A DNA stretch of 64,000 bases from Cyanobium sp. Morenito 9A2 (GTDB taxonomy: Bacteria; Cyanobacteriota; Cyanobacteriia; PCC-6307; Cyanobiaceae): positions 248,001 to 312,000 of the forward strand of contig NZ_JAGQBJ010000002.1 in NCBI RefSeq assembly GCF_024345575.1. Reading direction: 5' to 3'. A program made the translations under genes and the position numbers. The notes under the pieces are model-generated. The model saw only the letters and a program-made list of their open reading frames with translations. It was not told the DNA's origin and made no database searches. Shown in pieces: positions 40,063 to 48,004 of the stretch. Numbering within the stretch: the stretch's first letter is position 1; each line of letters begins with the position of its first letter.

Positions 40063-40894
40063 TCTGCTCACGAAGCCCGGCGGCAGCCCCCCTCAGCCAA
40101 CCGAACCCTTCCCGCAGGAGGTGCGCCGGCGCTTCGCCCGCAGCGCCCCGAACTACGACAAGCGCGCCCACCTGCAGCGGGCCGTGGCCTGGCGCCTGGG
40201 CCACCTCAGCCGCGACCTGCCCCTGCCTCCAGGGCCCGCAGCTGATCTGGGGGCGGGCAGTGGCCTGCTGGCGCGGGCCCTGGAGGCCCAGCGGCCTGAA
40301 CTCACCCTGCTGCGCCTCGACCACTGCGCCGAGCTGCTGCACCAGGGGGAGCGCTCCGCTTGTCCTGGAGCCGACGGCACCCCACCAGCTCCATCCCTGC
40401 TCTGGGATCTCAACGGGGGGCTGCCGGGTGAGCTGGAGGGCGCGGCCCTGCTGGCCTCCAGCTTCGCCCTTCACTGGCTGGAGCAGCCCCTGGCCCAACT
40501 GGATCAGTGGTGCCGGGCGCTCCAGCCCGGCGGCTGGCTGGTGCTGGCGGTGCCCACCCAGGGCAGTTTTCGCCAATGGCAGCAGGCGGCCCAGGCGGCG
40601 GATGTGCCCTGCAGCGCCCTGCCCCTCCCCAAGGCCCAGGACTTGCAAGCGACCTGCGGCACCTGGCTGGAGCTGCTTGTCGAGCGGAGGCTGCCATTCA
40701 GCCGCACAGCCCCCAGCGCCCTGGCCTTGCTGCGCGAGCTCAAGGTGCTCGGGGCCAGCGCCAGCCGCGTGAAGCCCCTGTCGGCAGGGGAGTTGCGGGC
40801 CCTGGAGGCCCACTGGCCCAGCCAGGGAAGGGTGAAGGTTCTGAGCTGGGAGCTGCAGATCCTCGTGGGTCAAAAGCCCAGGCGGCGGCCGTGA
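40055..40894 (+). CDS. bioC: Malonyl-ACP O-methyltransferase
   Basis: A 279-residue SAM methyltransferase that disguises malonyl-ACP as a methyl ester to start pimelate synthesis. The BioC-like N-terminus VRRRFARSAPNYDKRAHLQ and the SAM motif AADLGAGSGLLARAL are visible, then a central ALLASSFALHWLEQPLAQL. The start ATG overlaps bioK by 8 bases, and the stop overlaps the bioD GTG start. Confidence 0.92.
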   Translation: MVDLLTKPGGSPPQPTEPFPQEVRRRFARSAPNYDKRAHLQRAVAWRLGHLSRDLPLPPGPAADLGAGSGLLARALEAQRPELTLLRLDHCAELLHQGERSACPGADGTPPAPSLLWDLNGGLPGELEGAALLASSFALHWLEQPLAQLDQWCRALQPGGWLVLAVPTQGSFRQWQQAAQAADVPCSALPLPKAQDLQATCGTWLELLVERRLPFSRTAPSALALLRELKVLGASASRVKPLSAGELRALEAHWPSQGRVKVLSWELQILVGQKPRRRP

Positions 40895-41544
40895 CAGAAG
40901 CGCTTCGGCTGGTGGTCTGCGGCACCGACACCGATGTGGGCAAGACCGTGGTCAGTGCCCTGCTGGTGCAGGGGCTGGGGGCCACCTACTGGAAACCCGT
41001 GCAATGCGGCCTGGAGGGCGGCGGCGACAGCGACCGGGTGCGGGAGCTGCTGGAGCTGCCTTCTGATCGGGTGCTGCCGGAGGCCTACCGGCTGGCGGCC
41101 CCGGTGTCGCCCCACTGGGCGGCGCAGCAGCAGGGACTGCGCATCGAGGCGGCCCGCCTGGCACTGCCGGCGGTAAGCGGCCCGCTGGTGGTGGAGACGG
41201 CCGGAGGGCTGCTGGTGCCCCTGCGGCTGGACTGGCTGCAGATCGAGCAGCTGCGCCTCTGGGGCCTTCCAGTGCTGCTGGTGGCCCGCAGCGGCCTGGG
41301 CACCCTCAACCACACCCTGCTCTCGCTGGAGGCCCTGGACCGGCGCGGACTCCCCCTGCTGGGGATCGTGCTCAACGGTCCGTCCCATCCCAACAACGCC
41401 GCCACCCTCGAAGCTCTCTCGGGCGCGCCGGTGCTCGCCCAACTGCCCCCCCTCCTACGGCTGGATCGGGAGGCATTGGCCCAGCAATGGCAGGTCATCG
41501 GACTGGGCGATCGCCTGCAGATGGGCCCTAACCTGCGCCCATGA
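40891..41544 (+). CDS. bioD: Dethiobiotin synthetase
   Basis: A 217-residue ATP-dependent carboxylase closing the ureido ring. The P-loop is VCGTDTDVGKTVVSALLV, and the substrate loop TYWKPVQCGLEGGGDSDR and VVETAGGLLVPLR match BioD. The start is GTG at 40891, overlapping the bioC stop as GTGA. Length is normal. Confidence 0.95.
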   Translation: MTEALRLVVCGTDTDVGKTVVSALLVQGLGATYWKPVQCGLEGGGDSDRVRELLELPSDRVLPEAYRLAAPVSPHWAAQQQGLRIEAARLALPAVSGPLVVETAGGLLVPLRLDWLQIEQLRLWGLPVLLVARSGLGTLNHTLLSLEALDRRGLPLLGIVLNGPSHPNNAATLEALSGAPVLAQLPPLLRLDREALAQQWQVIGLGDRLQMGPNLRP

Positions 41545-41696
41545 GCAAGACCCACCTGCTTGTGACGGGGGCCCTGTTTGGCCTGTGTGCCGGCATCCTG
41601 GTGCTGTTCACCGACATCGAGGTCGGGGTCTACCGCTGGTTCAGCTGCGGCCCCCTGGCCACGGCCAACGAACACAGCTCCAAGATCTGCCATTGA
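41541..41696 (+). CDS. Small single-membrane-segment protein in the bio operon (51 residues)
   Basis: The ATG overlaps the bioD stop as ATGA, so translation is coupled. The product has one hydrophobic helix, LLVTGALFGLCAGILVLFTD, then a polar tail with two Cys (FSCGPLATANEHSSKICH). It could be a membrane anchor or an unannotated small protein of picocyanobacteria. I do not recognise a family. The clean start junction and the membrane helix are the evidence that it is a gene. Confidence 0.65.
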   Translation: MSKTHLLVTGALFGLCAGILVLFTDIEVGVYRWFSCGPLATANEHSSKICH

Positions 41697-41919
41697 TTGC
41701 CTGGTCCCTGTTCTGTCGGTCTTGGCGTCATGGTCCATTGTTCGCCGGCCAGTGCTGGATGGGCCGCTGACGGAACAATCCCTGAATGGTGGGTCATCGG
41801 ACCCTCTGCCGCTGGGTGATCTGATGTTTGTGGGCCGCCCCATGGCGAGCTGCCAGCCCTTGATCGGCCAAGGCCTGACGGCCGCCACTCGAGCAGCCAC
41901 TCCTGAGCCGCCTTAACCC

Positions 41920-43191
41920 GTGCCGACACAGCCCTGGCATCCCCACCTCTGGCACCCCACCACCCAGGTGGCCAGCGCCGATCCACCCCTGCGGGCGGTG
42001 CGCGGCCGGGGCGCCCTGCTGGAGCTCGACGACGGCCGCCAGCTGATCGACGCCATCAGCAGCTGGTGGGTGACCCTGCACGGCCACGCCGAACCCTCCA
42101 TCGCCGCGGCCGTGGCGGCCCAGGCCAGGGAGCTGGAGCAGGTGATCTTCGCCAACTTCCGCCACCCACCGGCGGAACAACTGGCCGAGGCCCTCAGCGC
42201 CCGCAGCGGCCTGGAGCGTCTGTTCTTCTCCGACAACGGCTCCACCGCCGTGGAAGTGGCGCTCAAGATCGCCTGGCAGTGGTGGCGGAATCGGGGAGAA
42301 CCCAGACGCCAACTGATCGCCTTCGAGGGGGCCTACCACGGCGACACGGTGGGGGCGATGGCCCTGGGGGCCCGCTCCCTGTTCACGGCTCCCTTCGACG
42401 AGCTGCTGTTTGAGGTGGGCCGCGCCCCCTGGCCCGCCACCTGGTGGGGCGACGTGGGAGTGGAGCAGCGGGAACGGTTGGCCTTGGAGCGCCTGGAGCA
42501 GTTGCTGGAAACCCCTACGGCCGCGGTGATCCTGGAGCCCCTGGTGCAGGGGGCGGCCGGCATGGCGATGGTGCGCGAGGGCTTCCTGCGGGAAGTGGAA
42601 CGACGCGTGCGCGCCACCGGAGCCCTGCTGATCGCCGATGAGGTGCTCACGGGTTTCGGCCGCACCGGCAGCTTGTTCGCCAGCCAGCGGGCCGGCATTA
42701 AGCCCGACCTAATCACCCTGTCCAAAGGGCTCACCGGCGGCTTCCTGCCCATGGGCGTCACCCTGGCCAGTGAGGTGCTGCACACGGGCTTCGTGGGTGC
42801 CAGCGGGCGCACCTTTCTCCATGGCCACAGCTTCACCGCCAATCCCCTCGGTTGCGCCGCCGCCCTGGCCAGCCTGGCGCTGCTGGAGGCGACCCCTGAA
42901 CGCTTCGAAGGTTTCGAGGCCCGCCATCGGCCCCACCTGGAGGCCTTGGCCCAGCACCCCAGCGTGCGGTACCCGCGCCTGGTCGGCACGATCGCCGCCA
43001 TCGATCTGGTGGTGGAGCAGCCCGGTTACCTCAACCCCGCCGGCCGGGCCGTGCAGCGGTCAGCGCTCGCCGAAGGGGTGTTCCTCAGGCCCCTGGGTCA
43101 GGTGATCTATCTCTTGCCACCCCTCTGCCTCGACGACGCCCAGCTGGAGCGCTGCTATGGCGCCATCGGCCGCGCCCTGGGGGGGCTCTGA
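41920..43191 (+). CDS. bioA: Adenosylmethionine-8-amino-7-oxononanoate aminotransferase
   Basis: A 423-residue class III PLP aminotransferase that makes 7,8-diaminopelargonate using SAM as amino donor. Key segments are LIDAISSWWVTLHGHAEPSI, FFSDNGSTAVEVALKIAWQW, AFEGAYHGDTVGAMALG, LIADEVLTGFGRTG and the PLP Lys in LITLSKGLTGGFLPMG. The start is GTG at 41920, which begins PTQPWHPHLWHPTTQ, the usual BioA N-terminus. A 223-base spacer separates it from the preceding small gene. It ends six bases before the DUF3143 stop. Confidence 0.96.
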   Translation: MPTQPWHPHLWHPTTQVASADPPLRAVRGRGALLELDDGRQLIDAISSWWVTLHGHAEPSIAAAVAAQARELEQVIFANFRHPPAEQLAEALSARSGLERLFFSDNGSTAVEVALKIAWQWWRNRGEPRRQLIAFEGAYHGDTVGAMALGARSLFTAPFDELLFEVGRAPWPATWWGDVGVEQRERLALERLEQLLETPTAAVILEPLVQGAAGMAMVREGFLREVERRVRATGALLIADEVLTGFGRTGSLFASQRAGIKPDLITLSKGLTGGFLPMGVTLASEVLHTGFVGASGRTFLHGHSFTANPLGCAAALASLALLEATPERFEGFEARHRPHLEALAQHPSVRYPRLVGTIAAIDLVVEQPGYLNPAGRAVQRSALAEGVFLRPLGQVIYLLPPLCLDDAQLERCYGAIGRALGGL

Positions 43192-43197
43192 CGCACC

Positions 43198-43464
43198 CTA
43201 GGGACCAGCCAGAATCGCCGCTTCGGCATCGGCCCGCGAGAGTCCGTAGGGGAAGCGCCGTTCGCTGGTCTGGCCCTGGTGCTGCCAGCGCACGGAGAGC
43301 GCCTCGACCTCCAGCTCGATGCGGGCACTCCACTGGGGCTGATGCAGATCCCACAGGCAGGGGTTCTCGCGCTGCTTGCTTCCCCCCAGCTGTCGCAGCC
43401 AGGCCTCAAGCGCCGGCAGCGGGTGGTTGTACAGCGGCGTCTGAGGTGTAGGGAGTGTCGGCAT
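43198..43464 (-). CDS. DUF3143 family protein
   Basis: An 88-residue protein matching the cyanobacterial DUF3143 family: TPLYNHPLPALEAWLRQLG near the N-terminus, NPCLWDLHQPQWSARIELE in the middle and RFPYGLSRADAEAAI at the end. Function unknown. The ATG at 43464 lies inside the 3' end of the J-domain gene, giving a 59-base same-strand overlap in a different frame. The two genes are often neighbours in cyanobacteria, from memory. Confidence 0.85.
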   Translation of the reverse strand: MPTLPTPQTPLYNHPLPALEAWLRQLGGSKQRENPCLWDLHQPQWSARIELEVEALSVRWQHQGQTSERRFPYGLSRADAEAAILAGP

Positions 43465-44005
43465 TCCCGAAGCTGACGCCTGGCTGTGATCCACTCTGCA
43501 CCGCTGCGGCCCCAGGGAGGAGCTGGGCAAGGGTTGGCACCTCAAGCCGGGGGGCCGGGGCCGCCGCTTCGCTCCACCAACTTGGTTGACGCACCAGGTC
43601 CGTGCCCCGCACCCAGGCCATCCCCACCCCCAGCACAAGGCTGGCAGCAAGGGCCAACCCCAGCAGCAACAGGGCAAACCATTCGCCACTGGAGAGGGCA
43701 CGGCGCACGGGTTGGAGCCTCGGCTCACCGCGGCGCAGCACCGTCATCACCACCGGCCGCGGAGGGGCGGTGGGCCTGAGGCGGACGTCGTAGGCCTGCC
43801 GCCGAAGTGGATCGCTCAGGGTCCCGTAGGCCTCCTGGAGCAGCCGGAAGTGCTCCTGGGCCTCCGCGGCCGGCAGGCTGGTGGTGTCGGGGTGATAGAG
43901 CTTGCTCAGGCGGCGAAACGCCCGCCGCAGTTCCTCCACCGTGGCGCTCGGTGGCAGCTGCAGCAGCTCGTAATGGGTTTGGCCCGTGGGATCTCCGCCA
44001 GCCAC
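43406..44005 (-). CDS. Membrane-anchored J-domain protein
   Basis: A 199-residue protein. The J domain occupies residues 10-75: HYELLQLPPSATVEELRRAF, LYHPDTTSLP with the HPD triad that stimulates DnaK, then GTLSDPLRRQAYD. One membrane segment follows near residues 115-140 (WFALLLLGLALAASLVLGVG), and the tail is Pro/Ala-rich. It is a type III DnaJ-like co-chaperone, not classical DnaJ. The start is probably the GTG at 44005, because the J domain begins nine residues later. The gene lies head-to-head with rsmG, 57 bases apart. Confidence 0.85.
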   Translation of the reverse strand: MAGGDPTGQTHYELLQLPPSATVEELRRAFRRLSKLYHPDTTSLPAAEAQEHFRLLQEAYGTLSDPLRRQAYDVRLRPTAPPRPVVMTVLRRGEPRLQPVRRALSSGEWFALLLLGLALAASLVLGVGMAWVRGTDLVRQPSWWSEAAAPAPRLEVPTLAQLLPGAAAVQSGSQPGVSFGNADTPYTSDAAVQPPAAGA

Positions 44006-44062
44006 CAGCGAACGACCGCGTCTGGGGGATCCTAGAGAGAACGACCGTCCCCGTCCGAGCGG

Positions 44063-44845
44063 ATGCCCGCCGAAACCGGAAACGCCCAACCCACGCCCTC
44101 TCCCCCTGCTTCCGAACCCCACCCTGGGCTCTGGGAGGCCCTGGGCTGGAGGCCGGATCCGCAGCAATGGACCCTGTTCCAGCAGCTGCAACAGGAACTG
44201 CGCCATTGGAACGGCCGGCTCAACCTCACGCGGCTGGTGGAGGGCGACGACTACTGGGTCACCCAGGTGTTCGACAGCCTCTGGCCCCTGAGGGAGCGGC
44301 TGAACGACCCCGAGGCCGCGCCCGAGTGCATCGACGTGGGCACCGGCGGTGGCTTCCCAGGCCTGGCGGTGGCGATTGCCCTGCCCAACGCCCGCCTTAC
44401 GCTTGTAGATTCCGTCGGTCGCAAAACCGAGGCGGTGCGGGCCATGGCGGCGGCCCTGGGTCTGGCCGATCGGGTGCGCCTGCGCTGTGAGCGCGTGGAG
44501 CGTACGGGCCAGGAGCGCGCCTGCCGCGGCCACTTCGATCTGGCCCTGGCCAGGGCGGTCGCCACCGCGCCGGTGGTGGCTGAATACTTGCTGCCCCTGC
44601 TGCGGCCCCAGGGCCGGGCACTGCTCTACCGAGGCCAATGGAGCCATGACGACGCCGAGGCCCTCGAGCGAGCTCTTCTACCGTTAAGTGGACGACTTGA
44701 GCGGGTGCAGCGCCAGGACCTCCCAGGGGAACGGGGCGTCCGCCATGCCATCACCCTGGTGGCCATGGCCCCCTGCCCGCGTACCTACCCCCGGGCCGTT
44801 GGAGTGCCTGCCAAGCATCCGCTTGGATCCATCAACGGCGGCTGA
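44063..44845 (+). CDS. rsmG: 16S rRNA (guanine-N7) methyltransferase RsmG
   Basis: A 260-residue methyltransferase that modifies G527 of 16S rRNA. The RsmG pattern WNGRLNLTRLVEGDDYW, VFDSLWPL, the SAM motif CIDVGTGGGFPGLAVAI and LVDSVGRKTEAVRAMA are intact. The C-terminus carries about 20 extra residues. It converges on the broken aldo/keto reductase. Confidence 0.95.
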   Translation: MPAETGNAQPTPSPPASEPHPGLWEALGWRPDPQQWTLFQQLQQELRHWNGRLNLTRLVEGDDYWVTQVFDSLWPLRERLNDPEAAPECIDVGTGGGFPGLAVAIALPNARLTLVDSVGRKTEAVRAMAAALGLADRVRLRCERVERTGQERACRGHFDLALARAVATAPVVAEYLLPLLRPQGRALLYRGQWSHDDAEALERALLPLSGRLERVQRQDLPGERGVRHAITLVAMAPCPRTYPRAVGVPAKHPLGSINGG

Positions 44846-44869
44846 CGTCAGCCCTGCGCTTCATTCGTG

Positions 44870-45929
44870 CTGCCGCTGGCCACCAGCCGCGCCGCCGCCT
44901 GCCCCCGACCCGCGGGCGCAACGCTCGCAGCAGAACTTGAATCCCCCCCCAGGGGCTGCCCGAAGGCACCGTCCATAGGTGCGCGACGCTCACGTCGCCA
45001 TCGAGGGCCCCGGGGTTGGCCCCAGGGGACCAACCGACCGCCACGGCCTGAGCGGGCTTCGCGGGCGCGGAGAAAACCCTCCAGATCCCAGGCCTCCGGA
45101 AGGTTGTGCCGGCAGAGCAGCACCGGCAGGTTGAGAGCGCCGGGGGTGGCTTCCCAGGGGGAAATCGCTGCTCCCAGCTGGCCGGCCAGTCGAGCCCAGG
45201 ATCCGGCAGCATCAGCTCGCCCGCCCGGGGCGACAGCACCACCGCCTCGAGGCGATGGTCGAGCGTCTCCAAGCGGGCACCCCCCACGCTGATCCTGGCG
45301 ATGGCGTCGGCTCTCAGGCCGAACAGATCGTTGAAATGACGGGTGCAGGGGGGTGCACAGCCCTGAAGCCTGTCAGAAGGGGTCTGCAGGTGGCCGCGCT
45401 TGTCCCTTGGGCTGATCATGAAAACACCCACGTCGAGGACGCGGGCCGCCTCGATCGACGGGCCTGTGCGGGCCTGTGTCCAGCGGATGAAATCCCAAGC
45501 CACGTTGATGGCCTCGATGGCCTCAGTGGCAATCGCCTCAAAGATCAGGCTCTGCGCCAGCTGCTCCGGCCGGTTGAGGCCATGGGGGGTGAGCAGATCA
45601 AGCCTTTCCACACCAGGTGCTTGAAGCTGATGGCGAGTTCCATCTCGAAGGGCGCGGGGTCTGCGCGGCTCAGGGCGTGCTGGAAGGGGCCAGCCAGGCT
45701 GGAGCTCCGAACGTCCTCAGGCGCGAGCGGTATCGATGTGGTGGAACCCAGCGGCCACCACCATCCCAAGCGTGGTCCGCAGGTTCGCCTGGCCCTCGGC
45801 GCCCGTCGCCCGAGGAGACTGATCGCTCCAGCACTGCTGAAAGTGCAGCCCTCCGGGCGGAAAACACGGGCATGGCCAGCTCCCCGGGGCCGAAGCGCCA
45901 TGGGGGGGCAGCTCCAGGGCAACGGTCAA
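44870..45929 (-). pseudogene. Aldo/keto reductase pseudogene
   Basis: Fragments of an aldo/keto reductase fall in correct order but in three different frames. Frame one gives GGLHFQQCWSDQS and AAGFHHIDTARA (45717-45870). Frame two gives DPAPFEMELAISFKHLVWKG near 45640. Frame three gives VERLDLLTPHGLNRPEQL, then VAWDFIRWTQ, LDVGVFMISPRDKRGHLQTP, HFNDLFGL and ISVGGARLETLDHRLEAV (45240-45610). A shift back gives LLCRHNLPEAWDLEGFL near 45090. The segment between PEQL and VAWDF is shorter than expected, so there is also a deletion. At least three frameshifts exclude a full product. It follows the 4Fe-4S ferredoxin gene directly, so it was probably the last gene of that operon. Confidence 0.85.
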
Positions 45930-46324
45930 GGCTGCGGGACGTGGGAGCGGGGCAGGGTGCGTTTCAGCCGGGCGGCCGCAGGCAGCCCCAAGGGCTGGAG
46001 CTCCTGACAGCTCAGGCGCGCGTTGAGGCCATCAAGTTCTTCGTAGGCCACCCAGTGGATGCAGTCCACCGGGCAGGTGTCGATCGCCTCCTGAATGATC
46101 TCGGTGCTGTCCCCATCCTGGCGCAGGGCCCTGGAACGACCCCAGTCGGGCTCAACCAGGAAAGTGTTGCCAGCCACATGGGTGCAGTAGCGGCAGCCGA
46201 TGCAGACCGCTTCATCCACCCAGACCGCTCTCTGGCGCAGGGCGCCACCCAACTGGGGCTCCCGGCCGGTGGGCTCAGGCCGTGGGGCCGCCGCCGCTGA
46301 AAAGGCCAGGGCGGGATCAGCCAC
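45926..46324 (-). CDS. Single-cluster [4Fe-4S] ferredoxin
   Basis: A 132-residue protein with one ferredoxin module: VDEAVCIGCRYCTHVAGNTF supplies three Cys, and EAIDTCPVDCIHWVAYEEL the fourth plus one extra. A 35-residue variable N-terminus and a C-terminal tail of about 25 residues flank it. The start is GTG at 46324, five bases after the DUF1257 stop. The gene ends at the start of the aldo/keto reductase pseudogene. It sits in one minus-strand unit with DUF2997 and DUF1257. Electron partner unknown; with the reductase broken, its role may have changed. Confidence 0.88.
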   Translation of the reverse strand: MADPALAFSAAAAPRPEPTGREPQLGGALRQRAVWVDEAVCIGCRYCTHVAGNTFLVEPDWGRSRALRQDGDSTEIIQEAIDTCPVDCIHWVAYEELDGLNARLSCQELQPLGLPAAARLKRTLPRSHVPQP

Positions 46325-46329
46325 CGCGG

Positions 46330-46722
46330 TCAGCCGTCCCAGCGCGTGACCACCAGCTCGATGCTGCCGTCGTTGTGCTGGGTCTGCTCGCTCACCTGGA
46401 AGCCCTCCTGGGTGGAGGCGGCCAGAATCGAGCGCAGAGCATAGCGCTGGGTGAGCTGCGCCAGGAAGCGCTCCACAGGCACCTGCAGCTTCCAGAGGTC
46501 GAGATCGGTGACCAATTCATAGCTGCCGCTGGTCTCGTTCCAGCGAAAACCGATATCGCCGCCTTCCTCTTGGGGCAAGGTCAGATCCGCAAGCACGGTC
46601 TGGCCGAGGTAACCACGAACGGGGCGCTGGCCCTCGGTGGGGTGGTGGCCGAGGTCTCTCAGAGCCTCCACCAGGGCCTGGCGATCACGAAGCTCTGTCT
46701 TGACAGTGCTGAAGTGCGACAT
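46330..46722 (-). CDS. ycf35: DUF1257 protein (Ycf35 family)
   Basis: A 130-residue protein conserved in cyanobacteria and red-lineage plastids. Recognisable parts are MSHFSTVKTELRDRQALVEA, VRGYLGQTVLADLTLPQ, GDIGFRWNETSGSYELVTDL and LTQRYALRSILAAS. Function unknown. I chose the ATG at 46722 because the conserved MSHFSTVKT begins there. It lies 13 bases after the DUF2997 gene and 5 before the ferredoxin gene, a linkage often seen in cyanobacteria. Confidence 0.9.
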   Translation of the reverse strand: MSHFSTVKTELRDRQALVEALRDLGHHPTEGQRPVRGYLGQTVLADLTLPQEEGGDIGFRWNETSGSYELVTDLDLWKLQVPVERFLAQLTQRYALRSILAASTQEGFQVSEQTQHNDGSIELVVTRWDG

Positions 46723-46735
46723 CAGAACGACGGGA

Positions 46736-46948
46736 TCAAGGGATAACGGCGGAGATGGCCTGGGGGGCCTCGACCGGCTGAGCTTGGGGGAGGTAAGCCT
46801 CAGAGGTGCTGCGACGCTGCTGCACCACTCCAAGCTTCGCCTCGATCCGCTCAGTGAGCTGCTCGCAGCCCAAGCCGCGCAGGCCCTCAACCAACTCCTC
46901 GACGCGCCCGTCTGGGCGGATACGGAAGCGAATGGTGGCCTGGGCCAT
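46736..46948 (-). CDS. DUF2997 protein
   Basis: A 70-residue protein: ATIRFRIRPDGRVEELVEGL is the family core, followed by GLGCEQLTERIEAKLG and a Pro/Ala-rich tail. Function unknown. It is regularly the upstream neighbour of DUF1257 genes, as here. First gene of the group, 53 bases after the HEAT-repeat gene. Confidence 0.88.
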   Translation of the reverse strand: MAQATIRFRIRPDGRVEELVEGLRGLGCEQLTERIEAKLGVVQQRRSTSEAYLPQAQPVEAPQAISAVIP

Positions 46949-47001
46949 CCCGGGTGCCGGAAGGTGCCACGAAATCTAGCCGGATCCGATCGCCTTGGGG
47001 A

Positions 47002-47817
47002 TCAACTCAGGAACCCATCCTCGATGAGCGTCTGCAAGCGCTCCAGCACCACAGGGTCCTCAAGCTGCTCGAGGGCCACCCGCGCCTCATCGCGCACGGT
47101 TGGATCTCCGTCGCCCAGCAACGTCGCCACAAGAGCCTCCACCAACTCCCTCTGGCGCGGCTCCACCAGATCGGCGTAGAGACGCCCCAGGGACCAGGCA
47201 CTGTTGCTGCGAACCACCGGTTCGCTGTCGATGCGAAGGCTGAGCAGCAACTGGGCGGCGGCCTGGTCTGCCTTGGCCAGGCCTGTGGCGCCCACATCGG
47301 CCAGGGAGCTGGCGGCCCAGAGCCGCACCGCCGCCACATCGGCTTCCAGGGCACGGATCAAGGGACCCAGCACCGGGGCATCGGGATAGTTGCCCAGACT
47401 CCAGGCCACGGCCTTGCGCACATAGCCATTGCTGTCGTTCTGAAGCAAGGCCAGCAGCGGCGCCACCGAGCGAGCATCGGGGTTGCGACCGAGGGCATAG
47501 ACGGCGCTCATGCGTTCGATCGGACAGCTGGCCTGCAGCAGAGGCCTCAGCACATCCGTCGCCCGCGGATCACGGTGCTCGCAAAAAATCCGCAGGCCTT
47601 GAACCCGTTCGGCGTGGCCACCCTTGAGCAACTCGAGGCCGAGGTCGCACTCGCCGGCCACATCGATCTGGTCAGGATCGAGGGCGTCGATCTCATCGAG
47701 CGGATCGCCAAGCAACTCCTTGGCCAACTCGGTGGCCAGCACTTCAGGATCCAGCGCCAGCTCGGGGGGGCTGGTCGAGAAGGGTGGAATTGGAAAGGGC
47801 GGCGTGGGATCCGTCAT
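47002..47817 (-). CDS. HEAT-repeat protein
   Basis: A 271-residue protein with about five HEAT-like helical repeats from residue 75 on. Examples are RDPRATDVLRPLLQASCP, ERMSAVYALGRNPDARSVAP, GYVRKAVAWSLGNYPDAPVL, VRLWAASSLADVGATGLA and VVRSNSAWSLGRLYADL. The repeats resemble those of phycobilin lyases (CpcE/F) and NblB, but none of the lyase-specific features can be confirmed. The N-terminal 70 residues are acidic. I chose the ATG at 47817; a GTG two codons upstream is equally possible. It may be cotranscribed with DUF2997, DUF1257 and ferredoxin. Confidence 0.82.
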   Translation of the reverse strand: MTDPTPPFPIPPFSTSPPELALDPEVLATELAKELLGDPLDEIDALDPDQIDVAGECDLGLELLKGGHAERVQGLRIFCEHRDPRATDVLRPLLQASCPIERMSAVYALGRNPDARSVAPLLALLQNDSNGYVRKAVAWSLGNYPDAPVLGPLIRALEADVAAVRLWAASSLADVGATGLAKADQAAAQLLLSLRIDSEPVVRSNSAWSLGRLYADLVEPRQRELVEALVATLLGDGDPTVRDEARVALEQLEDPVVLERLQTLIEDGFLS

Positions 47818-47878
47818 GGGCACGATCGTAAAAGCCCGTCGTCAGAGCGCCCATGCCGCCCGCAGCCCCAGCCCTGGC

Positions 47879-48004
47879 TCAGGCCAGCGGTGCTGGGGCG
47901 GCCATGTCACTGGGCAGCCAGATGCGGGCACTGACGGCAAACAGAGCCAGGCCGAACAGCACCATGATCGCGGCGGGCAGCAGGGTGGAACGGAGAAATT
48001 GCAC
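47879..48004 (-). CDS. Small single-pass membrane protein (41 residues)
   Basis: A GTG-started frame encoding QFLRSTLLPAAIMVLFGLAL, then FAVSARIWLPSDMAAPAPLA. One membrane helix is flanked by Arg on the N side, and a short lumenal-looking tail starts at PSD. The clear amphiphilic pattern and its position 61 bases before the HEAT-repeat gene support it. I remember similar short proteins in cyanobacteria but cannot name one. Small photosystem or NDH-1 subunits have this general form; I make no such assignment. Confidence 0.6.
   Translation of the reverse strand: MQFLRSTLLPAAIMVLFGLALFAVSARIWLPSDMAAPAPLA

Noticed and set aside
47879-48004. Naming the 41-residue protein as an NDH-1 or photosystem subunit
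   Set aside because: Size and one helix are not enough; no residue pattern was matched with certainty.
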